From assembly GCA_964651245.1 (NCBI GenBank), contig CAZYVI010000014.1, forward strand, positions 50,077-114,076: DNA of 64,000 bases, read 5' to 3'. Within the stretch, counting starts at the first letter, position 1; each line of letters starts with the position of its first letter. This document shows, in pieces, positions 7,890 through 16,150 of this stretch. The DNA is from Avedoeria sp964651245 (GTDB taxonomy: Bacteria > Chloroflexota > Anaerolineae > Epilineales > Epilineaceae). The position numbers were made by a program, and so were the translations under genes. A model generated the notes under the pieces. That model searched no databases. It was not told where the DNA came from and saw only the letters and a program-made list of their open reading frames with translations.

Positions 7890-9161
7890 CTAGCGTCGCG
7901 CCGCACGCCAAGCCGCCGGCAGGTACGCGCGACCCGCGACGCCCGCCGGCCCGGCGGTCGGCGGCGGTCCGGCGGTGGCCGTCGGCCCGGCGGTCGGCGC
8001 CGGCGTCGGCTCGGCCGAGGTCGGCGCGGCCGTGGGCTCGTCGGTCGGTACAGCCGTGGGCTCGTCGGTCGGCGTCGCGGTCGGCAGGGCCGTCGGCGGC
8101 GTGTCCGGGGGGCCGGTCCGCGGGCGGACCTGGCCGGAATCGCGGTCGACCATCAGGCCCGCGGCGTCGACGGCCTCGAACGCGCTGCCCGGGATGCGGC
8201 GCAGCAGCTGCAGCATGTCGTCGTCCCAGCGCGGATCGGGGACGCCCGACAGGAACCAGGCGCTGCCGTTGTCGGCGTTGATCATGCCGTAGCGCTTCAG
8301 GGCGCGCAGCAGCACCTGGAGCTGCGGCGGGTAGCCGCCGAGGTCGAAGTCGGCCTTGAGGCGCATCCGAAGCCCCATCGGCGGCAGGTCCGGGTCGGTC
8401 GAGCGGCTGGCGAAGTGGCGGCCGGGCCAGAGGTAGAGCCGCTGCGTGGCCGGGACGGTGAACCGGATCGCGTGGGCGATCTCGCCGGCGGCGACCTCGT
8501 CGTAGCGCACCAGGCCGGGCAGGATCGGCAGCCCGGCCGCGTCGGCCGACGTCCAGCCGTCGGGCCGCAGGGCGTGGCTGCGCAGGTCGAAGATCGCCCC
8601 CGAGCCGGCCCGCCAGCTGCCGTCGGCGTTGGGATAGGTCGACCAGGTCTCGTAGAGCCGGCAGGCGTCGCGGTCGAGGACCAGGATATGCCGGTCGCCC
8701 GAGGCCCGCGGGCCGCCCTCGATCGGCGCGTCGGGCGGGATCGGGTAGGGGCCGGGATCGCTCTCGTCGGCGTACTCGAACGTCACCGGCACCCGCGGCT
8801 GGCGGCCGTCGACGACGACGAACGGGATGCCGATCGGGCCGCCGTTCCACGTCCCGCTGCCGAAGTCGGCCTTGAGCCGCCCGTCGGCCCCGATGGCCCG
8901 CACCCAGGCCGCGGACCGCGGATGCACCGGCAGCTCGTCGACCGGCGTGTTCCAGATGTTGTCGGCCGGGAACATCGGGCAGCCGGCGATCGTCGGCGGC
9001 GCCCCGGCCTGCGCCGCGGGCCGGGCGGCGGCGGGGGCCGGGCGGGCGGCCAGCGCGGTCGCGGCGATCACCGCGGCCGCGCCCGCCGCGCGGCGGCGCC
9101 GGGACGGACGAGAGGGGAACGGCGTCGTCGTCGGCGCGGCGGCGGCAGCGGGGCGGGGCAT
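7890..9161 (-). CDS. Secreted protein of uncharacterised family with surface tail
   Basis: The ATG at 9161 follows AGGAG and gives 423 residues with an N-terminal Arg-rich/hydrophobic signal peptide (~residues 20-50). The body (~60-330) is a compact domain with Trp/Asp-rich stretches (DNIWNTPVDELPVHP, GGPIGIPFVVVDG, GDRHILVLDRDACRLYETWS, FALKRYGMINADNGS-like near the end). These are conserved-looking but I cannot tie them to a named enzyme; a carbohydrate-active or lipid-binding beta-fold is possible. Next come a ~70-residue PTDEPTAAPT linker and the terminal motif RAYLPAAWRAARR, shared with other exported proteins here. Convergent with the anti-sigma gene, divergent from the next gene. Confidence 0.75.
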   Translation of the reverse strand: MPRPAAAAAPTTTPFPSRPSRRRRAAGAAAVIAATALAARPAPAAARPAAQAGAPPTIAGCPMFPADNIWNTPVDELPVHPRSAAWVRAIGADGRLKADFGSGTWNGGPIGIPFVVVDGRQPRVPVTFEYADESDPGPYPIPPDAPIEGGPRASGDRHILVLDRDACRLYETWSTYPNADGSWRAGSGAIFDLRSHALRPDGWTSADAAGLPILPGLVRYDEVAAGEIAHAIRFTVPATQRLYLWPGRHFASRSTDPDLPPMGLRMRLKADFDLGGYPPQLQVLLRALKRYGMINADNGSAWFLSGVPDPRWDDDMLQLLRRIPGSAFEAVDAAGLMVDRDSGQVRPRTGPPDTPPTALPTATPTDEPTAVPTDEPTAAPTSAEPTPAPTAGPTATAGPPPTAGPAGVAGRAYLPAAWRAARR

Positions 9162-9267
9162 CGGCGGCTCCTGGGCGGGTGGCGCGCGGTCGTCGGGGCG
9201 ATAATAGGCGGACGGACCCCGAACGTCACCGGTGCGCCTGCGCGGCGCCGCCCGCCCGGACGAACGC

Positions 9268-10371
9268 ATGCCCGCCTCGAACCCGGCCTTCCTGGCCCAG
9301 CTGTTCGCCGCCCACGACATCGACCTGCGCCGCGGCGCGCTGTTCGACCGCGCGCCGGGCCCGGTGGCGCCCGATCCGTCGTTCGACCGCGCCGCCGGCA
9401 TGCTGCTGGGGCTGGCGATCGGCGACGCCCTCGGCCACCCGGCGGCCGCGCTGCCGCCGGCCGAGCGCGCCGCGCGCGGGGGCGACGTGGTCGACTACGC
9501 GCCGGCGGCCCATGCCGGCGGGGCCGCGATCGGCCTGCCGTCGGCGTTGACGCAGCTGGCGTTCTGGACGCTCGAGGACCTCGTGGTCGCCGGCCGCTTC
9601 CGGCCCAAGCGCGTCGTCGACCGCTGGTGCGCCGAGCCGCTGCTCGGCCCCGACACCACGGTGCGCGACGCCATCCGCGACGCCAAGGCCGGCGTGCCGT
9701 GGCATCGCTGCGGCCGGCCGTCACCCAGCGCGGCGGCCGCCGCGCGCACCGCGCCCCTGCTGCTGCCCCACCGCGCGTCGGGCGGCGCCGATCTCTGGGC
9801 CGACGTCGCCCTCGGCGCGCTGGCGACGCACAACGACTCGGCCGCCATCGCCGCCGCGCTGGGCGTGGCGGCGCTGCTGCACGGCTGCCTGGCGCGCGCC
9901 GACGTCCCGCCGCCGGCGTGGTGGGCCGCCACGTTCGTCGAGGCCGTGGGCGACGTCGAGGCCGGGCCGTTCTACCGCGCCTCGCCGCTGGCGGGCGACG
10001 CGCCGTTCCAGGGCACGCTCGGCCAGCGCGTCGCGGCCACGGCCGGCGCCGCGTCGTCGGCGGCGCTCGACGTCGGCGCGGCGGCGGCGGCCTGGGGCAG
10101 CGGCGCCGGCGCCGTCGAGGCCGTGCCGCTGGCGCTCCACATCCTGGCCCGCCATGCCGACGACCCCGCGGCGGCCGTCGTCCGCGCGGCGACGGACGCC
10201 GCCGCCAGCGACGTCGTGGCGGCCCTCGTCGGCGCCTGCGCCGGCGCGCTGCACGGCGCCGCCGCCTGGCCGCGGCGCTGGATCGAGGGCCTGGCGGGCC
10301 GGACCGGCGCGGCCAACGACGGGCGGGTGTTCGCCCTCATCGCGGCGGCGGGGGAGCGGTTTGGGGGGTGA
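9268..10371 (+). CDS. ADP-ribosylglycohydrolase-like protein, probably catalytically dead
   Basis: This 367-residue all-helical protein aligns by eye with the DraG/ARH family: GMLLGLAIGDALGHP at the N-terminus, SALTQLAFWTLEDL where active members have SDDTQM, THNDS in the middle, and ASDVVAALVGACAGALHG where the family has GDTDT-xAAIAGAIAGAxxG. Three of the four Asp residues expected to bind the two metal ions are therefore replaced; the second C-terminal Asp is kept. A role in binding rather than cleaving ADP-ribose is possible. The ATG at 9268 was chosen; an upstream GTG at 9232 adds 12 residues. Convergent with the propeller gene. Confidence 0.75.
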   Translation: MPASNPAFLAQLFAAHDIDLRRGALFDRAPGPVAPDPSFDRAAGMLLGLAIGDALGHPAAALPPAERAARGGDVVDYAPAAHAGGAAIGLPSALTQLAFWTLEDLVVAGRFRPKRVVDRWCAEPLLGPDTTVRDAIRDAKAGVPWHRCGRPSPSAAAAARTAPLLLPHRASGGADLWADVALGALATHNDSAAIAAALGVAALLHGCLARADVPPPAWWAATFVEAVGDVEAGPFYRASPLAGDAPFQGTLGQRVAATAGAASSAALDVGAAAAAWGSGAGAVEAVPLALHILARHADDPAAAVVRAATDAAASDVVAALVGACAGALHGAAAWPRRWIEGLAGRTGAANDGRVFALIAAAGERFGG

Positions 10372-10393
10372 GGCCACCCCCTCACCGCTCCCC
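10351..10393. terminator. Bidirectional hairpin between convergent genes
   Basis: A 10-bp outer stem (10351-10360 with 10384-10393) and an alternative inner 7-bp stem (10367-10373 with 10380-10386) span the stop codons of both convergent genes, which lie only 10 bp apart. Confidence 0.45.
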
Positions 10394-13300
10394 CACCGGC
10401 AGCCACACCACCTCGTGCCGCCGGTACGGGTCGATCGACGCGGCGTCGTCGGCGTAGGGTCGCAGGTCGTAGGCGCGCAGCACCAGCGCGCGGCCGTCGG
10501 CGGTGAAGCGCGGCTCGCGGTAGGCGCGCAGCCCGTCGCTGGCGGCGCGAACGGCGCCCGAGGCGAGGTCGAGCAGGTAGACGTCGTCGTGGCCCGACCG
10601 GCTCGACTGGAAGGCGACCGTCCGGCCGTCCGGGGCGACGGCCGGGTAGGCGTCGAACGCCGGATCGAACGTCAGCCGCGTCAAGCCACCCGCGCCGCCG
10701 GCGACGTCGATCGTGTAGAGCTCGCTGTTGCCGTCGCGCTCGGAGCGGAAGGCGAGGCGCCGGCCGTCGGGGAACCACGACGGGAACCGGTCGGCGGCCG
10801 GGTGGTCGGTCAGGCGCGTCAGCACGCCGGTCGCCAGCTCGAGGCGGTAGAGGTCGGACGCGGTCGTCACCCGCCAGGTGCCGGGGTCGACCGCCTCGGC
10901 GTCGAACGCCAGCCAGCGGCCGTCGGGCGACGGCGCCGGCCGCCGTGCCTGCCAGCCGGGGCCGAACCGCCCGGCGGTCCACGACCGTGCCACGCCACCG
11001 CCGGCATCGACGGCGCACAGCTCCCACGTGGCCGCCGCGGGCGGGGTGGCGCGCGTCACGGCGCAGCCGAACCACACCGTCCGCCCGTCCGGCGCGTACA
11101 CCGGCGTGTCCACTGCGCCGATCGCCAGCCCCGACAGCTCGATGGGCTGGCTCGGCCCGCCATCGGCCGGCGCGCGGTACAACGTCGTCCCATCGGTGCA
11201 GACGACCCAGCGGCCGTCGGGCGACGCGGCCGGCTGGCGGACCACGGCGCCGTCGGGCCCGCACGGCACGCCGCGCGCGGCGGTGTGGCGGAAGCCGCGC
11301 AGCAGCACCGGCAGGAACGCGCGCCGCACGGCCGGCCCGACGGCGGCGGCCGCGATGCCGACGCCGGCCGTGCCGGCCGCCACGTAGACACGCCCCCCGC
11401 CCGCCACCACCGCCTGGGGCTGCGCGCCGTCGCGCCCGTCGACGCCCGCCAGCGCCGCCGCCGCCAACCAGCGCGCCGCGGCCGGGTCGCCGGCGTCGGC
11501 GAGGTGGAGGCCGCGCGGCCCGGCGGCGAACAGCGTCCCGTCGGCCAGGGCGAGCGCCTCGATGCCGCTTTGACCGCCCAGTGCGCCGAGCCCGGCGCCG
11601 GTCGTGGCGTCGACGAAGCGGATGCCGCTGTCGCGGCCGGCGACGGCGATGACGGGACCGTCGGCCGCGACGGCGATGGCGTCGTCGACGCCGGGCAGCG
11701 GGCCGCGCACCGTCGGCGACATCGGGATCCGGACATCGACGGCGACGACGGCGCCGGCGTCGGTGACGACATAGGCCACGCCCGCCCCCAGCGCCACCGC
11801 CCGCGACGGCCCGACGGACGGCGCGCGCGCCCAGAGCGCCGGCGCGATGGGGTCGGCCAGGTCGAGGACCGCAACGCCGTCGTGGCCGACGCTGACCGCC
11901 AGCGGCCCCACCGCCGCCAGCGCCCGGGCGTCGCCGGCCGCCGGCAGCCGGGCGGCGATCCGCAGCCCCGGCGCGTCGCCGGCGTCGACGGCGGCGATCG
12001 TCACGCCCGCCGGCCCGTCGGCCACCGCGACGGCGCCGCCCGCCGCCCGCGCCACGGCGTGGGCGCCGTCGTCGCCGCCGGGCGTGCGCACCTCGGCCGT
12101 GAAGCGCGGCGCCGCGACGTCGGTCGCGTCGTGCAGCGCCAGGCCGCGGCCGCGGTGCGCCACGACCGCCCAGCCGGCCGCGGCGTCGACCGCCACGCCG
12201 GCCGCATCGAGGACGACGTGGGCCCCGCGGCGCGCCAGCGGCGCCGGCGGCGGCGGGCGGTCGAACGACTGCAGCGCGCCGCGCGCGTCGAGGGCGACGA
12301 CGGCGGATGCCGAGGCGGCCAGCCACGGGGCGCGGGCTGGCAGCGGGGCGAGACGCAGCGTCGGGCTGAGCGGCGACCGGAGGTCGAACGCGGCCACGGC
12401 GGCGGGGCCGTCGCCCAGCGCCGGGCCGCGGCGCACGGTCGCGAACAGCGCGTCGGGTCCGGGCGCGCCGGCGGCCGCCGGCGCGAACGCCAGCCCCCCG
12501 TCGACCCACAGCGGCGCTGCGCTGCCGGCGGGGTAGGCGACGAGGGCCGGTCGGGCCGCGTCGGCGACATCGACGCTCTGGACGCCCAGCGCGACCGCCC
12601 GCCCCATCGCGATGCCGGCGAAGCCGATCGTCTGGGCGTGCTGCAGCGACACGATCGCCACCTCGCCGCGCAGCGCCACGGTCCACGGCAGCGCGCTCGA
12701 GCTGTAGCCGTGGTGGCCGACGGCGACGCTGCCCAGCGGGGAGGGCGCGGCCGAGCGCGGGTCGAAGGTGTAGGCCAGGATCGGGGTGATCCGGTAGGGC
12801 TCGTACGGGCCGGTCGTGTGCGGCACGCCGGTGGCCACGACCTTGTCGGTGCGCCCGCCTAGCTGGGTGACGGCGATGTCGGGCGCGACGATCGTCGCCA
12901 GGCGCGGCGCGCGCGGGTCGACGACATCGACGACGGCGATCCCGCCGCCGGCGCGGGCCACCCAGAGGCGCGGGCCCAGCGGCAGCACGCTGAGCGCGCC
13001 GCCGACGTCCACGGCCGCGAGCCGTTGGGGCGTGCCGGGGTCGGCCACGTCGACGATCGCGAGCCGGCCGTTGTCGAGGACGGCGTAGGCGCGGTCGCCG
13101 TCGACCCGCAGCCGGACGATGGGCGCCTCCAACGCGGCGCCCGTCGCGCCGGCGGCGGCCGGGCGCCGCGCGGCGCGGCCGTCGGCGGCGACGTCGTAGG
13201 CGGCCAGGGTGCGGCCGAGCGCGACGAGGAGCGTGTCGCCGCGCCACGCCATGGCCGCCGGCGGGCCGTCGATCTGGCCGATGACCTGCAGCAAGGCGGC

Positions 13301-13459
13301 CGGCGGCGGACCCGGCGCCGGCTGGGCGCGCGCCGCCGGGCCGGCACGCCCGGCGGCGACCGCCAGGGCGAGGGCCGTCACAGCCGCGGCGCACGCCGCG
13401 CGCCGCCACGCCGCCGCCGCGCGCTCGTTGCCATCGCCCGTCGTGCTTCGTCGCCCCAT
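10382..13459 (-). CDS. Secreted double beta-propeller (LVIVD-type plus TolB/PD40-type)
   Basis: The ATG at 13459 follows GAGGGGG and gives 1025 residues with a signal peptide (~17-45). The N-terminal two thirds hold repeated blades ending in (V/I)DV(A/V)DP-x(2-3)-P, typical of LVIVD repeats (IVDVADPGTPQRLA, VVDVVDPRAPRLA, VLDLADPIAPALWA). Around residue ~700 the motif RRAFLPVLLRGFRH forms a hinge like the surface motif of neighbouring proteins. The C-terminal third has TolB/WD40-like blades (ASPDGRWVVC, YAPDGRTVWFG, PSWFPDGRRLAF, AVAPDGRTVAFQSSRSG). Such propellers are protein- or polysaccharide-binding scaffolds; no active site is evident. It ends in VVWLPVGER. Confidence 0.85.
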   Translation of the reverse strand: MGRRSTTGDGNERAAAAWRRAACAAAVTALALAVAAGRAGPAARAQPAPGPPPAALLQVIGQIDGPPAAMAWRGDTLLVALGRTLAAYDVAADGRAARRPAAAGATGAALEAPIVRLRVDGDRAYAVLDNGRLAIVDVADPGTPQRLAAVDVGGALSVLPLGPRLWVARAGGGIAVVDVVDPRAPRLATIVAPDIAVTQLGGRTDKVVATGVPHTTGPYEPYRITPILAYTFDPRSAAPSPLGSVAVGHHGYSSSALPWTVALRGEVAIVSLQHAQTIGFAGIAMGRAVALGVQSVDVADAARPALVAYPAGSAAPLWVDGGLAFAPAAAGAPGPDALFATVRRGPALGDGPAAVAAFDLRSPLSPTLRLAPLPARAPWLAASASAVVALDARGALQSFDRPPPPAPLARRGAHVVLDAAGVAVDAAAGWAVVAHRGRGLALHDATDVAAPRFTAEVRTPGGDDGAHAVARAAGGAVAVADGPAGVTIAAVDAGDAPGLRIAARLPAAGDARALAAVGPLAVSVGHDGVAVLDLADPIAPALWARAPSVGPSRAVALGAGVAYVVTDAGAVVAVDVRIPMSPTVRGPLPGVDDAIAVAADGPVIAVAGRDSGIRFVDATTGAGLGALGGQSGIEALALADGTLFAAGPRGLHLADAGDPAAARWLAAAALAGVDGRDGAQPQAVVAGGGRVYVAAGTAGVGIAAAAVGPAVRRAFLPVLLRGFRHTAARGVPCGPDGAVVRQPAASPDGRWVVCTDGTTLYRAPADGGPSQPIELSGLAIGAVDTPVYAPDGRTVWFGCAVTRATPPAAATWELCAVDAGGGVARSWTAGRFGPGWQARRPAPSPDGRWLAFDAEAVDPGTWRVTTASDLYRLELATGVLTRLTDHPAADRFPSWFPDGRRLAFRSERDGNSELYTIDVAGGAGGLTRLTFDPAFDAYPAVAPDGRTVAFQSSRSGHDDVYLLDLASGAVRAASDGLRAYREPRFTADGRALVLRAYDLRPYADDAASIDPYRRHEVVWLPVGER

Positions 13460-13677
13460 CGCGCACCCCCTCGGCGTCCGGTCGACCCGCCGCCGACCGC
13501 TGCGCCAGGGGTACACCGAACGCCGGCGCGCGGTTCCCGCCGTTTCGCCGCTCCCCCCGCTCCTCTGTTCCGCCGCTCCCGCCGCTCCCGCCGTCCACCC
13601 CGTCGGCCGGCGCGGGAACCTGGCCGGCGCGCCGCGGGTACCAGGCGCACAGGACCGCGATCGGAGGGAGGTGCGAC

Positions 13678-14868
13678 ATGGCTGCGCGGACTCGCTGGAC
13701 CCACATGGCGCTCTGGGCGGGGCTCGGGCTGGCGGCGTCTGGTTGCGCCGCCGGCTCAGATCGCCTCGGCGGCGCCGCGCTGCCGCAAGAGACGACGCCG
13801 CCCCAGGCGGCCAGCGAGGCCGGCGCCGCCGCGCCACCCGACGACGCGACCGGGTCGTACGCCGCCGCCGAGCCGCCGCCGGAGGTCATCGCCGCCGCGC
13901 CGGCCAAGGCGGAGCCGCCGGTCGACGGCGGGTCCGCGCCGGCCGCCGCGACCCCCGGCGACCCGCTGGTCGTCCGGAGCGGCCCGATGCTCGAGGTGAC
14001 CACGCGCGGGCACTTCGCGACCGGGGCGCGGCTCGGCGGCGCGCTGGCGCCGACGCAGGACCGCTACAGCTACGGGACGAACGGCGCGATCCCCGGCCTG
14101 GCGACGGCCGGAGGGCCATGCCCGGCCGACCTCGCCATCGTGGTTCACGGTGCGGGCAGCAGCGCGGCTGCCGCGCAGGAACAGTTCAAGCGGGCGCGTG
14201 CGGCGCTGAAGCTCAACGGCTACCACGGCCTGGCGGTGGGCTTCTCGTGGGACGCCGACACCACCGCCGGCGACGGTCGGACCGGCGGCGACGGCCGCGC
14301 CAACGCCGAGGGCAACGGTCCCAAGCTGGCCGAGTTCATCGACGACTTCCGCTACGCGTGCCGCGCGGCGAAGCTGCACGTGGCGGCCCACGATCTCGGC
14401 GCCCTCGTCGCGCTCGAAGCGGTCCGCGCCTTGCGGACGAACGACGGCGGCCGCCACGGCTACTACTGGAACGGGCCGCTGGCCGGCGCCGTCATCGACG
14501 ATGTGCACCTCCTGGGCGCGGCGGTCGGCGACGAGTCGCCGTGGCAGAGCGGACGCTTCGGCCTGGCCATCGCGACCGAGGTCGGCCGCCTGGTCAACTA
14601 CCACAGCGCCGGCGACGAGGTGTTGGCGTCGTCGGGCGCCGGCTATACCCCAGGCGGTGAAGCCCTCGGCCTCGACGGCGTCGCGGTGGGCATCGACCCG
14701 TTCGACACCCGTCGCCGACCGCCCGCCAACTACGCCGACGTTGACGTCGAGGCCGACCTGGTCGGCGGCGCCAGCCGCCACGCCTCGTACTTCGGCTGGC
14801 CGGCGAAGGCCGGGCAGAGCCTGGCGAGCGCCGGGGCGATGAGCCGGGTGCGTGCCAACTTCCGGTAG
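13678..14868 (+). CDS. Lipoprotein alpha/beta-hydrolase-fold protein with Asp at the nucleophile position
   Basis: This 396-residue protein starts with ATG after GGAGGGAGG. LGLAASGC gives a lipobox-like site with Cys23, followed by ~75 residues of Ala/Pro-rich linker. The core has the fold's marks: IVVHGAGSS (oxyanion-hole HG), GLAVGFSWDAD, then the nucleophile elbow HVAAHDLGALVALEAV, and a late His (ASRHASYFGW). In lipase/DUF900-type relatives the elbow reads G/A-H-S-x-G; here Ser is Asp239. Haloalkane dehalogenases and fluoroacetate dehalogenases use Asp there, so the enzyme may be altered in chemistry or inactive. Closest in style to DUF900 hydrolases. Convergent with the PIG-L gene. Confidence 0.75.
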   Translation: MAARTRWTHMALWAGLGLAASGCAAGSDRLGGAALPQETTPPQAASEAGAAAPPDDATGSYAAAEPPPEVIAAAPAKAEPPVDGGSAPAAATPGDPLVVRSGPMLEVTTRGHFATGARLGGALAPTQDRYSYGTNGAIPGLATAGGPCPADLAIVVHGAGSSAAAAQEQFKRARAALKLNGYHGLAVGFSWDADTTAGDGRTGGDGRANAEGNGPKLAEFIDDFRYACRAAKLHVAAHDLGALVALEAVRALRTNDGGRHGYYWNGPLAGAVIDDVHLLGAAVGDESPWQSGRFGLAIATEVGRLVNYHSAGDEVLASSGAGYTPGGEALGLDGVAVGIDPFDTRRRPPANYADVDVEADLVGGASRHASYFGWPAKAGQSLASAGAMSRVRANFR

Positions 14869-14938
14869 CGGCACCGGGGCACGCCGGCCCGTCCGCGCCG
14901 CCCGTCGCGGCCGCGAGGACGGCGCGGCGCGCGCGCCG

Positions 14939-15748
14939 TCAGTCCGCCGTCGCCACCACGTCGCCGGCGGTGTGGGCGGCGGACTGCTTGGCCCAGTCGT
15001 CGTCGCCGGTGATCGTGAAGACGCGGAACGACTCGGCGTGGACCATGGCCTGGATCGCGGCGTCGTCGGGGTGGGCGTCGTGCGCCCGCTTCGCCGTCGC
15101 GGCGGCCCACTCGCGGATGCGGTCGGCCAGGTCGGTCCAGCTGCCGAGCTGGCTGGGGTGGGCGCGCAGCGCGTCGATCTTGCGGTCGATCGTGGCGGTG
15201 ATGTCGGCGTAGACGTCGCCGTCGCCAAAGCCGAAGACGTAGAGCTTGCGGATCTTGTGCGGCCGGAGGCCCTCGCCGGCCAGCTCCTCGAACAGGTGGG
15301 GCTGACCCGAGGACGGGAAGATGGCGTCGACGGCGGCCAGCGCGGCGGCGCGGTGGTCGGGGTGGTTGATCCAGCCGTTGGCCGTGAACACCAGGTACGG
15401 GTCGCCGGCGAGGACGACCTCGGGCCGGAAGCGGCGGATCTCGCGCACCAGGCGCTTGCGCAGCTGCAGCGTGGCCTCGAGCATGCCGTCGGGCTCGCGC
15501 AGGAACACGACCTCGTCGACTCCCACCGCCGCGGCCGCGGCGCGCTGCTCGGCCTCGCGGATCCGGATCGCCTTGGCCCGCGTCATGTCGGGCTCGGCGA
15601 TGCCGACGTCGCCGCTGGTGCACAGGACGTAGCAGACCTGGCAGCCGGCCTCCACCCAACGGGCGATCGTCCCGCTGCAGCTGAACTCGGCGTCGTCGGG
15701 GTGGGCCACGATGACCATCGCGCGCTGCGGGACGAAGGTGTCGTACAC
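14939..15748 (-). CDS. PIG-L/LmbE family N-deacetylase
   Basis: The GTG at 15748 follows AGGAG (6-nt spacing) and gives 269 residues. The family's zinc-binding motif AHPDD (VIVAHPDDAEFSCSG) is near the N-terminus, and the third metal ligand lies in WINHPDHRAAALAAVDAIF. The intervening strand/helix pattern (VLCTSGDVG, RIREAEQRAAAAAVGVDEVVFL) is typical. These Zn enzymes remove acetyl groups from N-acetylglucosaminyl conjugates (mycothiol or bacillithiol precursors, glycolipids, antibiotics). The substrate cannot be told from context; no mycothiol ligase or glycosyltransferase is adjacent. Cytoplasmic, no signal peptide. The 402 bp upstream hold one hairpin. Confidence 0.9.
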   Translation of the reverse strand: MYDTFVPQRAMVIVAHPDDAEFSCSGTIARWVEAGCQVCYVLCTSGDVGIAEPDMTRAKAIRIREAEQRAAAAAVGVDEVVFLREPDGMLEATLQLRKRLVREIRRFRPEVVLAGDPYLVFTANGWINHPDHRAAALAAVDAIFPSSGQPHLFEELAGEGLRPHKIRKLYVFGFGDGDVYADITATIDRKIDALRAHPSQLGSWTDLADRIREWAAATAKRAHDAHPDDAAIQAMVHAESFRVFTITGDDDWAKQSAAHTAGDVVATAD

Positions 15749-15881
15749 GGGGGGCTCCTGGGCGATCGGGCGGCCGCGGCGCGGTCGACAAGATGGTTGC
15801 GCGCGCAATGATGGCAGGACTCGACCTCCAGCGCCAAGCCGGCCCAGCCATCGGGGCCCCGGGCCGTCGCCGGCGACGCAA

Positions 15882-15911
15882 ACGGCCGGCTGCCCGAGGG
15901 CAACCGGCCGT
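15882..15911 (-). terminator. Terminator hairpin downstream of the 5'-nucleotidase gene
   Basis: A 13-bp stem with one mismatch (15882-15894 with 15899-15911) and a 4-base loop lies in the 402-bp gap 15749-16150. Read on the minus strand it ends in TTTG and would terminate transcription from the 5'-nucleotidase gene. I see no gene in the rest of this gap. Confidence 0.5.
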
Positions 15912-16150
15912 CTGCCGTGCGAGGAGCACTGTCGACCACGTCCCGAGGTGGAGGCCTCGTCATCGACGCCCCGAGGAGGGGGGGACTCACCGGGGGGAAC
16001 GGCGGGCGTCGATGCGGCGGCAGTGTACGCCCGCCGCATGCCCAGCTGCCGGTCGGCCGGCCGACGGTCGTCCCACGGCCGACCGTCGCGCTGGCGGGCG
16101 CGCCAGGGGGCGGCGTGGCGGGCGCGCCGGCCGTCGCCCCGGCCGTCGCG

